Shown in pieces: positions 9,230 to 19,966 of a DNA stretch of 64,000 nucleotides. Both the position numbers and the translations under genes were made by a program. The stretch's first letter is position 1. The number at the start of each line of letters is the position of its first letter. The stretch is from assembly GCF_029016285.1 (NCBI RefSeq), contig NZ_CP091975.1:620001-684000 (forward strand), given 5' to 3'. Source of the stretch: Vibrio sp. DW001. Its GTDB lineage: Bacteria; Pseudomonadota; Gammaproteobacteria; Enterobacterales; Vibrionaceae. The notes below the pieces were generated by a model that saw only the letters and a list, made by a program, of their open reading frames with translations, ran no database searches and had not been told where the DNA came from.

Positions 9230-9253
9230 CCTAACAGTAACGTTACTGTTAGG
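9230..9253. repeat. Perfect 24-bp palindrome between queA and tgt
   Basis: Half-site CCTAACAGTAAC is followed directly by its exact reverse complement GTTACTGTTAGG. It could be a protein-binding site, or an RNA hairpin attenuating tgt expression; there is no T-run. Confidence 0.75.
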
Positions 9254-9266
9254 GAGCGACACATAA

Positions 9267-10424
<1,158 letters not shown>

Positions 10425-10511
10425 GAGCATTGATTAGACGGTTATTATGTGTCAGGGATGCAATTAAGGTCGCCAACACATAGAAATCGAACGACAATAG
10501 CTCAATATTTT

Positions 10512-10542
10512 GGAGTAGACCTTGAAATAAGGAAACTACTCC
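10512..10542 (+). repeat. Hairpin upstream of yajC
   Basis: Stem GGAGTAG/CTACTCC with an inner CCTT/AAGG pairing, about 48 bp before the yajC start. No T-run follows, so it is a leader structure rather than a clear terminator. Confidence 0.4.
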
Positions 10543-10589
10543 CCAATTTCTTATAGCAATTAAAACCTTAAAATAGAGGACGTTTTTGA

Positions 10590-10925
10590 ATGAGTTTATT
10601 CATTTCTCAGGCTCACGCAGCAGCTGAAGGCGCGGCACCCGGTGGTGGTTTCGAGATGATAATCATGCTCGGCATGTTTGCAGCCATTTTTTACTTCATG
10701 ATTTACCGCCCGCAATCTAAGCGTGCAAAAGAGCATAAAAACCTAATGTCAGCGATGGGCAAGGGTGATGAAGTGCTTACTAGTGGTGGTCTTGCTGGTA
10801 AGATTAGCAAAATCTCTGAAGACAATGATTATCTTGTGATTGCCCTAAATGACAACAATGAAGTAACGATTAAGAAAGATTACGTTACTGCAGTGCTGCC
10901 AAAGGGTACGCTCAAGTCTTTATAA
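10590..10925 (+). CDS. yajC: Sec translocon accessory protein YajC
   Basis: 111-aa single-span inner-membrane protein that associates with SecDF-SecYEG. The membrane helix is about residues 20-38 (MIIMLGMFAAIFYFMIY), followed by RPQSKRAKEH. AGGACG precedes the ATG. It is first in the yajC-secD-secF operon, 21 bp before secD. Confidence 0.97.
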   Translation: MSLFISQAHAAAEGAAPGGGFEMIIMLGMFAAIFYFMIYRPQSKRAKEHKNLMSAMGKGDEVLTSGGLAGKISKISEDNDYLVIALNDNNEVTIKKDYVTAVLPKGTLKSL

Positions 10926-10946
10926 TTCAGCTAAAGGGTCCTTACT

Positions 10947-12803
10947 GTGCTGAACCGTTATCCTTTGTGGAAGTACCTGATGGTCGTGTTTGCCATTGCT
11001 ATCAGTGCGCTATATGCCCTTCCAAATATCTACGGTGAAGATCCGGCTATTCAAATTACAGGGGCGCGTGGCGCCTCTGTTGATATGTCAACGCTGGATG
11101 CTGTCACTAAAACTCTTGATGAAAAGAGCTTATCAAATAAATCCATAGTATTAGAGAATGGATCGATTCTTGTTCGTTTTAACGACACAAATACTCAAAT
11201 TAGTGCTCGCGATCTTGTTAGCGAATCACTAGGCGAAGATATTATTGTTGCGTTAAACCTTGCTCCAGCTACGCCTGACTGGCTTGATTCTATCGGTGCT
11301 ACACCGATGAAACTTGGTTTGGATTTACGTGGTGGTGTTCACTTCCTAATGGAAGTGGATATGGATGCAGCTATGGTTAAATTAATCGAGCAGCAAGAGG
11401 AATCTTTCCGTACTGAACTACGTGAAGAAAAAATTCGTTATCGTGCTATTCGTAAGCAAGGTAAAGAAGCGGTAGAAGTCGTACTTCGTGACGCAGAGCA
11501 ACTGGCTCAGGCAAAACAAGTTCTCTCTTCATTGCATGCGGATATGAGTTTTGTTGATTCTGAATCGAATGGCAATTTCTCTCTTACAGCCACATTTTTA
11601 GAAACACGCTTAGCAGAAGTTCGCAATTATGCCGTTGAGCAAAACATCACGATACTTCGTAATCGTGTAAATGAGCTTGGTGTATCTGAGCCGATTGTTC
11701 AACGCCAAGGCGCTAGTCGTATTGTTGTTGAATTACCGGGTGTGCAAGATACCGCACGCGCCAAAGAAATTCTTGGTGCAACTGCAACGCTTGAATTTCG
11801 TGAAGTGGACGATAAAGCTGATTTAGCAGCGGCGGCCAGTGGGCGTGCGCCTGCGGGTAGCGAGATTAAAACCGATCGCGATGGTCGTCCAGTTGTGCTT
11901 AAAAAGCGCATTATTCTTGGTGGTGAGAGTATTACAGACGCCAGTTCAAGCAATGATGAATATGGTCGTCCTCAAGTTAATATCTCACTTGATAGTGAAG
12001 GTGGCAGCAAAATGTCAGCATTCTCGAAAAAGAATGTCGGCAAGTTGATGGCAACCATATTTGCAGAGTATAAAGACAGTGGTCGCAAGAATGCTGAAGG
12101 CAAAGTTATTTTGTCTAAGCACGAAGAAGTTATTAACCAAGCGACGATTCAAACCGCTCTTGGTCGTAATTTCCGCATCACGGGTATCGACTCACAAGCA
12201 GAAGCACACAACCTAGCGTTGCTACTTCGCGCCGGTGCTTTGATTGCACCAATCTCTATCGTTGAAGAGCGTACCATTGGACCATCAATGGGTCAGCAAA
12301 ACATAGATATGGGTATTCAGGCGTGTATCTGGGGTATGATCGCAGTAATGCTATTTACTCTGGTGTATTACCGTACGTTTGGTGTAATCGCTTGTATGGC
12401 ATTGAATGCAAACTTGATTTTGATTATTGGTGTAATGTCGATGATACCGGGCGCGACGATGACGTTACCGGGTATTGCCGGTATCGTATTGACCGTTGGT
12501 ATGGCGGTGGATGCGAACGTACTGATTTTTGAACGTATACGTGAAGAGCTACGGGATGGACGTAATCCGCAACAGGCGATTCATCAAGGCTATTCAAATG
12601 CATTAAGTACGATTGCCGATGCGAACATCACGACGTTAATTACTGCAATTATATTATTTGCAGTAGGTACTGGCGCGATAAAAGGTTTCGCAGTTACGCT
12701 CTCTATCGGTATCTTGACCTCAATGTTTACTGCCATTATTGGTACGCGCGCTGTCGTGAACCTTATGTATGGTGGCAAGCGCATTAAGAAATTGTCGATC
12801 TAA
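10947..12803 (+). CDS. secD: Protein translocase subunit SecD
   Basis: Inner-membrane RND-family subunit that uses the proton gradient to complete protein export. It is 618 aa. The first membrane helix is at about 8-27, followed by the large periplasmic domain and a C-terminal five-helix bundle. [16 protein letters not shown] is the family signature, and [18 protein letters not shown] lies in helix 4-5. The start is GTG, as the sequence MLNRYPLWK requires. The secF start follows 9 bp after the stop. Confidence 0.98.
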   Translation: MLNRYPLWKYLMVVFAIAISALYALPNIYGEDPAIQITGARGASVDMSTLDAVTKTLDEKSLSNKSIVLENGSILVRFNDTNTQISARDLVSESLGEDIIVALNLAPATPDWLDSIGATPMKLGLDLRGGVHFLMEVDMDAAMVKLIEQQEESFRTELREEKIRYRAIRKQGKEAVEVVLRDAEQLAQAKQVLSSLHADMSFVDSESNGNFSLTATFLETRLAEVRNYAVEQNITILRNRVNELGVSEPIVQRQGASRIVVELPGVQDTARAKEILGATATLEFREVDDKADLAAAASGRAPAGSEIKTDRDGRPVVLKKRIILGGESITDASSSNDEYGRPQVNISLDSEGGSKMSAFSKKNVGKLMATIFAEYKDSGRKNAEGKVILSKHEEVINQATIQTALGRNFRITGIDSQAEAHNLALLLRAGALIAPISIVEERTIGPSMGQQNIDMGIQACIWGMIAVMLFTLVYYRTFGVIACMALNANLILIIGVMSMIPGATMTLPGIAGIVLTVGMAVDANVLIFERIREELRDGRNPQQAIHQGYSNALSTIADANITTLITAIILFAVGTGAIKGFAVTLSIGILTSMFTAIIGTRAVVNLMYGGKRIKKLSI

Positions 12804-12812
12804 GGAAAAGTT

Positions 12813-13760
12813 ATGTTTCAGATAATGAAATCAGACAAAATGATCGACTTTATGCGTTGGTCGAAAGTTGCATTTGTTTTATCAATCTTAATGATCGCGA
12901 CATCAATCGGTGCGCTTTCAACTAAATGGTTGAATTGGGGCCTAGATTTTACAGGCGGTACATTAATCGAAGTCGGTTTTGAGCAACCTGCTAATCTAGA
13001 ACAGATTCGCGGTGCGTTACAAGCTGAAGGTTTCGGTGATGCAACGGTTCAGAATTTTGGTTCTGCACGTGAGGTTTTGGTACGCCTTCGTCCTCGTGAA
13101 GATATGACGGGTGAAATGCTTGGTAACCAAATACTGGACACGATTAAGTTAGGTACTGGTGAGCAAGTAGAGATGCGCCGTATCGAGTTCGTAGGGCCTA
13201 ATGTTGGCGATGAGCTAACCGAAGCGGGTGGTTTAGCCATTATTGCGTCGCTTATCTGTATTTTGCTTTATGTTTCTATGCGTTTTGAATGGCGACTTGC
13301 AGCCGGTGCGGTGTTAGCACTGACACATGATGTCATTATTACGCTAGGCATTTTCTCACTGCTAGAGATTGAAGTTGACCTAACCATTGTCGCTGCATTG
13401 TTGACGGTTGTGGGGTATTCGCTGAATGATACGATTGTTGTATTTGACCGAATACGTGAGAACTTCCGTAAGATGCGTAAGGGCGAATCGATTGAAGTGA
13501 TGAACAACTCGATTACTCAAACACTGAGTCGTACTTTAATCACATCTGCAACCACGCTGTTTGTTGTTATCGCACTGTTTACACAGGGCGGGGCAATGAT
13601 TCATGGCTTTGCACTCGCACTTCTATTAGGTATCACGGTTGGTACATACTCTTCAATCTATGTGGCTTCGGCGCTAGCATTGAAACTGGGTATTCAGCGT
13701 GAACACTTGATGCCAGCTCAAATTGAGAAAGAAGGTGCAGAATTTGACGAGATGCCATAA
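12813..13760 (+). CDS. secF: Protein translocase subunit SecF
   Basis: 315-aa partner of SecD. The signature WGLDFTGGTLIEVGF is near residue 42, and the conserved VVGYSLNDTIVVFDRIREN lies in the membrane domain. It ends the operon and a strong terminator follows 31 bp later. Confidence 0.98.
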   Translation: MFQIMKSDKMIDFMRWSKVAFVLSILMIATSIGALSTKWLNWGLDFTGGTLIEVGFEQPANLEQIRGALQAEGFGDATVQNFGSAREVLVRLRPREDMTGEMLGNQILDTIKLGTGEQVEMRRIEFVGPNVGDELTEAGGLAIIASLICILLYVSMRFEWRLAAGAVLALTHDVIITLGIFSLLEIEVDLTIVAALLTVVGYSLNDTIVVFDRIRENFRKMRKGESIEVMNNSITQTLSRTLITSATTLFVVIALFTQGGAMIHGFALALLLGITVGTYSSIYVASALALKLGIQREHLMPAQIEKEGAEFDEMP

Positions 13761-13790
13761 CGGAAAATGTTGAGTGTCTTATTAAATTAA

Positions 13791-13821
13791 AAAAAACCGT
13801 AGCGAAAGCTACGGTTTTTTT
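13791..13821 (+). terminator. Rho-independent terminator after secF
   Basis: Stem CCGTAGC/GCTACGG with a GAAA tetraloop, flanked by an A-run and a T7 tract. It marks the left border of the accessory stretch. Confidence 0.95.
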
Positions 13822-14096
13822 ATTTCTCTCTCAAAACTTATGTTTGGTTTACATTCCAATCTATAACATTAACGGCTCAGTAAACTTAACCACAATCCTT
13901 TATTCGGTATACCTATTCCACTAGATACGGGTCAGACAGAATGTGTCCGCACATGGATGTTTTGAGCGGTTCGCGGAATCGAGTTCAATTTGTTTACATC
14001 ATCAATGTGATTGTTCTAATTCATCACTACAAATTTTTTGCTTTGTTTTGAATCGGTTAAGTTTCGATAATAAAAACACAAACTATCGGTGTAACA
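13822..14096. other. Intergenic stretch without a supported gene
   Basis: Mostly AT-rich. A short inverted motif TGTGTCCGCACA occurs near 13941. No open frame with a ribosome-binding site was found. It probably carries the promoter of the WYL-type gene. Confidence 0.5.
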
Positions 14097-14594
14097 TTGG
14101 GTCGTATAGAAAAACAATTTCAGATGGTTGAGATTATTCGCAGCAGGCGAGTAACAACGGCTTCTTACTTAGCTGAACGAATGAATGTATCCATCCGTAC
14201 TATCTATCGCTATATCAATGATCTTTGTTTGTCTGGTATACCTATAGTGAGTGAAACGCGTGTCGGATATCGGCTCGATAAAAGTTTCGATATGCCACGC
14301 CTGATGTTTACAGAAGAAGAGCTGCTCGCTTTGTCTCTCGGTGCTAAATTGGTCCAGAAATGCTCAGATGAATACTTGAGTGATGCAGAAGAGACACAGA
14401 CTCAGCGCGCTATACGTCCATTAGGCTTGGCTTTCTGGGGGAATGGATGGACGCTAGCAAGTTGGTGTGAAATACGTGAAGACTTTCGAGTTTTTCGATT
14501 GGATAGAATACACAATGCATGCTTAACAACACGTGCATTCTCAATTAATAATGAAATAAGCTTAGATGCCTTTATTCTTTGTCAGATGGAATAA
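14097..14594 (+). CDS. YafY-type HTH/WYL regulator with internal deletion
   Basis: 165 aa; family members are about 230 aa. The N-terminal DeoR-like HTH (about 1-60, SYLAERMNVSIRTIYRYIND) and linker are intact to about residue 97 (SDAEE). The sequence then jumps into the end of the WYL domain (TQRAIRPLGLAFWGNGW, then CEIREDFRVFRLDRIHNA). Some 70 residues in the middle are missing, apparently by an in-frame deletion. The start is TTG at 14097 with a poor binding site. The 3' end overlaps the convergent acetyltransferase by 23 nt. It may be a pseudogene or a reduced DNA-binding protein. Confidence 0.72.
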   Translation: MGRIEKQFQMVEIIRSRRVTTASYLAERMNVSIRTIYRYINDLCLSGIPIVSETRVGYRLDKSFDMPRLMFTEEELLALSLGAKLVQKCSDEYLSDAEETQTQRAIRPLGLAFWGNGWTLASWCEIREDFRVFRLDRIHNACLTTRAFSINNEISLDAFILCQME

Positions 14595-15339
14595 ATCTAT
14601 CAAAACGGCTATCCATACACGCACTAATATCTGTGGTTATAAACCTACCATTATAGTAAAGGCTGAAAATAGTGGCGGGTGACGGACAGCTCTGAGCCAT
14701 CTCTTGGGTTTCTAGTTTAATTACCTTAAGTGCGATTTCACGTTTATGGCAGCTCTCAACTAAAGAGTGAGTAACATGGTATTCGGAGTAGGGGCATCGG
14801 TTAGAATAATAGACAACACACCCTTCAACATCGACGTTGCTCTTTCTAACACAGTCTGAAAATTTAGGCATTTCATTGTTAGGTTCGAATGAGAGAGAAA
14901 GTAAAACGAAATTACATTCCGTTTTATCAGTGACTATGAAGCCCTGCTTAAGTAACCATTTAGTGTCGCTCATAAAATGATTTTTCTTTTTCCCAACGAC
15001 AGTGACTAACCCTCGCATGTTTGCTTGCTTAGCGTCTTCTACTGCTTGCGCTAACAGCTGTTTTCCATGGCCATGATTCTTATATTTACCCGAGACCCAA
15101 AAGCAGCCAAGCGCTAAATAACCGGGTGCTTCAATGGGTAACCACGCATTTTCTGCAGGACCATACTCAATGAATACTTTCGCTCTTTCATTTAGGCGCC
15201 TAAATACATACCCATTATCAAACTCTCTTGATAACCAAGATTTTTTCGCTTCATAACTATCGCGGCATTTTTTATCAGAATAGGCACAGCAAATGTGTTC
15301 AGACTCAATAGTAGACTTAGACAGCGCAATGTAATTCAT
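14572..15339 (-). CDS. GNAT acetyltransferase with YoaP-like C-terminal domain
   Basis: 255 aa. The N-terminal GNAT domain (about 1-140) has the acetyl-CoA loop YKNHGHGKQLL. The C-terminal half resembles the YoaP-like thioredoxin fold, with VVYYSNRCPYSEYH (a CPYS motif in place of CxxC) and SPATIFSLYYNGRF in the cis-Pro position. Bacillus subtilis YoaP has this architecture. The ATG at 15339 (MNYIALSK) matches family starts; a GTG at 15351 is the alternative. The substrate is unknown. Confidence 0.82.
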   Translation of the reverse strand: MNYIALSKSTIESEHICCAYSDKKCRDSYEAKKSWLSREFDNGYVFRRLNERAKVFIEYGPAENAWLPIEAPGYLALGCFWVSGKYKNHGHGKQLLAQAVEDAKQANMRGLVTVVGKKKNHFMSDTKWLLKQGFIVTDKTECNFVLLSLSFEPNNEMPKFSDCVRKSNVDVEGCVVYYSNRCPYSEYHVTHSLVESCHKREIALKVIKLETQEMAQSCPSPATIFSLYYNGRFITTDISACMDSRFDRFIPSDKE

Positions 15340-15371
15340 ATGACTACTCACTTTAATTAAGAACTAAAAGA

Positions 15372-15614
15372 CTAAGTGCGACGTCTTAGTAGAAGCTCAC
15401 TCTCAACCCTTGAAATGTAATCGGACAACTGAGGATATTGTCGGACAACTTCTGTTAGCGGTGTCGGTATATCCTGAGAATTAATATTCTTAATTATGGC
15501 ATAAGCAAATAAGTCAAAATAGCTTAATTTTTCTCCAAAAATAAATAAATGATACGTTAAATGAGCATTCAAAGCTTGGATATCTTTTTGACCCTCAAGT
15601 ATGGATTCCATCAA
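15372..15614 (-). pseudogene. Glutathione S-transferase remnant, C-terminal domain only
   Basis: About 80 codons resembling the all-helical GST C-terminal domain: FGEKLSYFDLFAYAII (the conserved N-capping/hydrophobic staple region), then YPQLSDYISRVESE. The thioredoxin-like N-terminal half and glutathione site are absent, and stops close the frame just upstream. It lies beside the deleted WYL gene in what looks like a decaying insertion. Confidence 0.6.
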
Positions 15615-15672
15615 ATTCAGTGGTTGCTTGTTTTAATACAATCATAATCATTCCTTATGTCTTGTCATCATC

Positions 15673-15718
15673 TTACATAACAGCTACTGACGACAGTCTG
15701 TCAGTAGCTGTTATGTAA
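15673..15718. repeat. Perfect 19-bp-stem hairpin
   Basis: Arms TTACATAACAGCTACTGAC and GTCAGTAGCTGTTATGTAA around the 8-nt loop GACAGTCT. No T-run follows on either strand. It lies between the GST remnant and the suhB terminator, at the right edge of the accessory stretch. Confidence 0.85.
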
Positions 15719-15730
15719 TTATCTGAGCAT

Positions 15731-15760
15731 AAAAAAAGCCCCCATCTTTCGATGAGGGCT
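15731..15760 (-). terminator. Rho-independent terminator of suhB
   Basis: On the minus strand AGCCCTCATC/GATGGGGGCT with a GAAA loop and a T7 tract. It lies just past the suhB stop. Confidence 0.95.
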
Positions 15761-15781
15761 GGATAGATTGAATTCTGGATT

Positions 15782-16585
15782 CTATTTTAGAATGGCGCTG
15801 TTACCGTTTTCACGGATATGCTTTAGAATATTCTTAGTACCGCGGGCACTTGATGCAACGACGTTACCAGATTCCATGTAATTTGTACCACCGGCGAAGT
15901 CAGTTAGGATAGCGCCAGCTTCACGAGCGATAAGTTCACCCGCCGCCATATCCCATGGTTTAAGACCAAGCTCAAAGAAACCGTCTACACGACCAGCCGC
16001 TACATAACATAAATCAAGCGCTGCTGAACCTGCACGACGGAAGTCAGAACACTCAGTAAATAGTGATGTCATGATTTTGAAATAAGCTTCAGAATGTTGT
16101 TTCTGCTTGAATGGAAAACCGGTTCCTAGAACAGTACCTTCTAGATCTTTAAGTTGTTTTACGCGAATACGTGAGTTATTTAGTTGTGCGCCAGAACCAC
16201 GTTGAGCGGTGAAAAGCTCATTTAACATTGGGTCATAAACACAGGCAACTTCAGTTCTGCCATTCATGCGAACTGCAATTGAAACTGAGAATTGAGGGAA
16301 ACCTTTTACAAAGTTAGTTGTGCCATCTAGTGGGTCAATGATCCATTGCACGCCTTTATCTTTGCCTTCGATTGTACCGGTTTCTTCTGCAAGGATGCAG
16401 TGATCAGGGTAGGCTGCTTTGATGATATCGATGATGATAACTTCAGCTTCTTTGTCTACGTTCGTTACGTAGTCATTACTACCTTTTAGTGTAGCTTCGA
16501 TTTTTTCAGCATTTTCTAATGATTTGGCAATATGATTGCCAGCTTTTCGCGCAGCGCGAATAGCGATATTTAGCATAGGATGCAT
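15782..16585 (-). CDS. suhB: Inositol-1-monophosphatase / rRNA antitermination factor SuhB
   Basis: 267 aa, Mg-dependent phosphatase fold. Metal-site motifs are LAEETG (about 65-70), WIIDPLDGTTNFVKG and PWDMAAGELIAREAGA. In E. coli SuhB also joins the Nus antitermination complex that governs rRNA transcription and folding. It is divergent from trmJ, as in E. coli. Confidence 0.97.
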   Translation of the reverse strand: MHPMLNIAIRAARKAGNHIAKSLENAEKIEATLKGSNDYVTNVDKEAEVIIIDIIKAAYPDHCILAEETGTIEGKDKGVQWIIDPLDGTTNFVKGFPQFSVSIAVRMNGRTEVACVYDPMLNELFTAQRGSGAQLNNSRIRVKQLKDLEGTVLGTGFPFKQKQHSEAYFKIMTSLFTECSDFRRAGSAALDLCYVAAGRVDGFFELGLKPWDMAAGELIAREAGAILTDFAGGTNYMESGNVVASSARGTKNILKHIRENGNSAILK

Positions 16586-16857
16586 AAATTTATACCCAAC
16601 AGATGTTAAAGAACAGAAAGCGGCCGCGAGTATAGCAGAGCTATCAAAAAATGGAAGTGGTTATTTTTTGCACTATGAAAGGTGGTGAAGAAGGGCATCG
16701 ATAGATGGATACCAGAGTGGGTTTTAATTTGGCTTGTATACGGAATATTTAACCAATAATTTTCTGCTTATATTGAGCGAACAGTAGCACACTCAGTTCC
16801 CCGGAAACCCTAGCTGTGCTACCATTCTACGGTTTTTCAAATTGGGTAATTTTGAGC

Positions 16858-17586
16858 ATGTTAGATAACGTTAAAGTAATACTCATAGGGACATCTCATC
16901 CCGGTAATATTGGTTCTGCCGCACGAGCAATGAAAGTCATGGGGCTAAGCCAACTTGTTTTGGTTAAACCTGAGTGTGAAGTCGATGCCCAAACTCGAGC
17001 ATTAGCTGCAGGGGCGGCAGATATCGCTCAAAATGCAGTTATAGTCGATAGTTTAGAAGAAGCGGTAGCCGATTGTGGTTTGGTTGTTGGTTCTAGTGCA
17101 CGTTCTCGTACATTAGAATGGCCAATGCTTGAACCAAGAGAGTGTGGTGAAAAATTTGCTATAGAAGGCGAAAATCACCCTGTTGCGCTGATTTTTGGTC
17201 GCGAACGCACCGGTCTCACAAATGAAGAGCTGCAGGCCTGTCACTATCATGTTTGCATTCCAGCGAATCCAGAATACAGTTCTTTGAACCTTGCTATGGC
17301 AGTACAGACGCTCTCCTATGAAGTGAGAGTTGCCCATCTTAATCGTCTACAAAGTGATTACCCGACGCGTGAAGAAGAGTATCCACGTCACAAAGAGTTA
17401 GAGATGTTCTATGAACACCTTGAAAAAGTGATAACGAGTACCCAGTTTATTGCTCAGGACAAACCAAATATGGTGATGACTAAACTGAGACGATTATTTA
17501 ATCGCGCTCGACCAGAGTCTCAAGAAATCAACATTTTAAGAGGGATTTTAACCTCTGTTGAGAAGCAGTTACCAGGCAAAAAATAA
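16858..17586 (+). CDS. trmJ: tRNA (cytidine/uridine-32-2'-O)-methyltransferase TrmJ
   Basis: 242-aa SPOUT-class methyltransferase. Knot motifs are [32 protein letters not shown] and [14 protein letters not shown]. The ATG at 16858 (MLDNVKV) is used; the ORF could extend to 16816 but family members start here. It lies directly upstream of iscR, as in enteric bacteria. Confidence 0.97.
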   Translation: MLDNVKVILIGTSHPGNIGSAARAMKVMGLSQLVLVKPECEVDAQTRALAAGAADIAQNAVIVDSLEEAVADCGLVVGSSARSRTLEWPMLEPRECGEKFAIEGENHPVALIFGRERTGLTNEELQACHYHVCIPANPEYSSLNLAMAVQTLSYEVRVAHLNRLQSDYPTREEEYPRHKELEMFYEHLEKVITSTQFIAQDKPNMVMTKLRRLFNRARPESQEINILRGILTSVEKQLPGKK

Positions 17587-17607
17587 CCCTTTTCCTTGAA
17601 AGGTTAA

Positions 17608-17657
17608 ATACTTGACTAATTTAGTCAAATAAATACTTGACCAATTTAGTCGGGTAT
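17608..17657 (+). promoter_or_regulatory. Tandem type 1 IscR sites at the isc promoter
   Basis: Two near-identical imperfect palindromes: ATACTTGACTAATTTAGTCA (from 17608) and ATACTTGACCAATTTAGTCG (from 17633), 25 bp apart. They match the type 1 motif bound by [2Fe-2S]-IscR in E. coli and contain TTGAC -35-like boxes. This predicts repression of the isc operon when Fe-S supply is sufficient. Confidence 0.9.
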
Positions 17658-17697
17658 GAAAAACTCTAACTATATTAGACATAGTAAAGAGTGTGAT

Positions 17698-18207
17698 ATG
17701 AGACTTACATCTAAAGGAAGATATGCAGTAACTGCAATGCTAGATGTTGCACTTAATTCCCAAGAGGGACCGGTGCCACTAGCCGATATATCTGAGCGCC
17801 AAGGTATTTCGCTCTCGTATTTGGAGCAATTATTTTCAAAACTGCGCAAGGCGGGTTTGGTGGCCAGCGTAAGAGGCCCAGGTGGTGGTTATCGCTTAGG
17901 TAGACAAGCGTTTGATATATCTATCGGCATTATTATTTCTGCCGTTGATGAGTCCGTTGACGCAACAAAATGCGGTGGAAAGAGTGGTTGCCAAGGTGGT
18001 ACACGCTGTCTAACTCATACGCTCTGGCGGGATCTAAGTGATCGAATAAGTGATTTCTTAGACAACATCACGCTTGGTCAACTTATGACAGATAATGAAG
18101 TATTAGAGATCGCTGATCGCCAGGGAATTGAACTGGTGGTTAATAACGGGTATACACAAAAAACAAAAAGCACTGTCGAGCCCATCAGTGCAAATGTTCG
18201 CTCATAG
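17698..18207 (+). CDS. iscR: Fe-S cluster-sensing repressor IscR
   Basis: 169-aa Rrf2-family regulator. The winged HTH is about residues 1-60. The [2Fe-2S] ligands are visible as Cys92, Cys98, Cys104 and His107 ([16 protein letters not shown]), exactly as in E. coli. The start [11 protein letters not shown] at 17698 is fixed by family alignment; an upstream in-frame ATG at 17656 lies within the operator. First gene of iscRSUA-hscBA-fdx-iscX. Confidence 0.98.
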   Translation: MRLTSKGRYAVTAMLDVALNSQEGPVPLADISERQGISLSYLEQLFSKLRKAGLVASVRGPGGGYRLGRQAFDISIGIIISAVDESVDATKCGGKSGCQGGTRCLTHTLWRDLSDRISDFLDNITLGQLMTDNEVLEIADRQGIELVVNNGYTQKTKSTVEPISANVRS

Positions 18208-18234
18208 CGGCAATTTTTTTCACTGGAGTAAAAA

Positions 18235-19449
18235 ATGAAACTGCCTATTTATTTTGATTATTCAGCTACGTGCCCTGTTGACCCAAGAGTCGCAGAAAAA
18301 ATGGTTCAGTGTATGACGATGGACGGTAATTTTGGTAACCCTGCATCGCGTTCACATCGTTACGGCTGGCAGGCAGAAGAAGCGGTAGACACCGCTCGTG
18401 AGCAAATCGCCGATCTTATCAATGCGGATCCACGTGAGATAGTTATCACATCCGGCGCAACAGAATCAGACAACCTTGCCATTAAAGGCGCTGCACATTT
18501 TTACGGTAAAAAAGGTAAGCATATTATTACCTGTAAAACTGAGCATAAAGCGGTTCTAGACCCTTGTCGTCAGTTGGAACGTGAAGGATTTGAAGTAACG
18601 TATCTTACGCCGGAAACAAACGGTCTTATCGACCTGAATAAATTACAAGACGCATTGCGTGAAGATACGGTTTTAGTCTCGTTCATGCATGTAAACAATG
18701 AAATTGGTGTCATTCAAGACATCAGCTCTATCGGCGAGTTATGTCGCGAGCGAAAAATTATATTCCACGTAGACGCTGCTCAGTCCGCGGGTAAATTACC
18801 TATTGATGTGCAAGAGATGAAAGTAGACCTTATCTCTTTCTCTGCTCATAAAGTTTACGGACCAAAAGGGATTGGCGCGTTATATGTTCGTCGCAAGCCC
18901 CGTATCCGTTTAGAAGCACAAATGCACGGTGGTGGTCATGAGCGCGGATTCCGTTCTGGTACTTTAGCCACTCATCAAATTGTTGGTATGGGCGAAGCGT
19001 TCCGTATCGCTAAAGAAGAGATGCAACAAGATTTCGACCATGGATTAGCGATGCGTGAAAGAATGCTTGCGGGCCTTGAAGGTATGGAAGCATTGACGAT
19101 TAACGGTGACCTTGAGCAACGCTTACCAAATAATTTAAATATCAGCTTTGCTTTTGTTGAAGGTGAATCTCTGTTGATGGCACTGAAAGACCTTGCGGTA
19201 TCTTCAGGCTCTGCTTGTACATCAGCGAGTCTAGAACCATCTTATGTTTTACGTGCTCTTGGTCTTGACGACGAATTGGCACACAGCTCGGTACGATTCT
19301 CTTTTGGTCGTTTTACGACAGAAGAAGAAATTGACTACGCGGTTCAACAAATTCGTGTTGCCGTCAGCAAGTTACGAGACATGTCTCCTCTATGGGATAT
19401 GTATAAAGAAGGGGTTGATTTGAGCTCGGTAGAGTGGGCCCATCATTGA
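18235..19449 (+). CDS. iscS: Cysteine desulfurase IscS
   Basis: 404-aa PLP enzyme that supplies sulfur for Fe-S clusters and thio-modified tRNA. The PLP Lys is in [12 protein letters not shown] and the persulfide Cys in [15 protein letters not shown] precedes the ATG. Its position after iscR is canonical. Confidence 0.99.
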   Translation: MKLPIYFDYSATCPVDPRVAEKMVQCMTMDGNFGNPASRSHRYGWQAEEAVDTAREQIADLINADPREIVITSGATESDNLAIKGAAHFYGKKGKHIITCKTEHKAVLDPCRQLEREGFEVTYLTPETNGLIDLNKLQDALREDTVLVSFMHVNNEIGVIQDISSIGELCRERKIIFHVDAAQSAGKLPIDVQEMKVDLISFSAHKVYGPKGIGALYVRRKPRIRLEAQMHGGGHERGFRSGTLATHQIVGMGEAFRIAKEEMQQDFDHGLAMRERMLAGLEGMEALTINGDLEQRLPNNLNISFAFVEGESLLMALKDLAVSSGSACTSASLEPSYVLRALGLDDELAHSSVRFSFGRFTTEEEIDYAVQQIRVAVSKLRDMSPLWDMYKEGVDLSSVEWAHH

Positions 19450-19482
19450 TCTTAATGAAATAGAGGATTCGAGGAAAAAATT

Positions 19483-19863
19483 ATGGCTTATAGTGAAAAA
19501 GTAATCGACCATTATGAAAACCCACGCAATGTAGGGTCTTTTGATAAAGAAGATCCAAGCGTAGGTAGTGGCATGGTAGGTGCACCAGCTTGTGGCGACG
19601 TGATGAAGCTACAGATTAAAGTGTCACCAGAAGGTATTATCGAAGATGCGAAATTCAAAACCTATGGTTGTGGTTCCGCTATTGCCTCTAGCTCATTAGT
19701 TACAGAGTGGGTTAAAGGCAAAAGTATCGATGAAGCGGCAGCGATCCAGAACTCAGAAATTGCAGAGGAACTGGAACTTCCACCCGTAAAAGTGCATTGT
19801 TCTATTCTTGCTGAAGATGCGATCAAAGCCGCGGTATCTGACTACAAAAAAAAGCATCAATAA
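19483..19863 (+). CDS. iscU: Fe-S cluster scaffold IscU
   Basis: 126 aa. Cluster ligands are in GAPACGDV, TYGCGSAIASS and KVHCSILAEDA. The LPPVK motif recognised by HscA is present just before the third Cys. Confidence 0.99.
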   Translation: MAYSEKVIDHYENPRNVGSFDKEDPSVGSGMVGAPACGDVMKLQIKVSPEGIIEDAKFKTYGCGSAIASSSLVTEWVKGKSIDEAAAIQNSEIAEELELPPVKVHCSILAEDAIKAAVSDYKKKHQ

Positions 19864-19966
19864 TAGCGATTGTTAACGGTAGCACCGTTAGCTAATTATT
19901 AGCATTAACTGGAAATAAGGGAGGATTTTCCTCCCTAGTACAAGAACGAAATTCTAAGGTTTAAGT

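Noticed and set aside
13943..14131. 62-aa plus-strand ORF rich in Cys
   Set aside because: No ribosome-binding site, low-complexity composition, and it overlaps the start of the better supported WYL gene.
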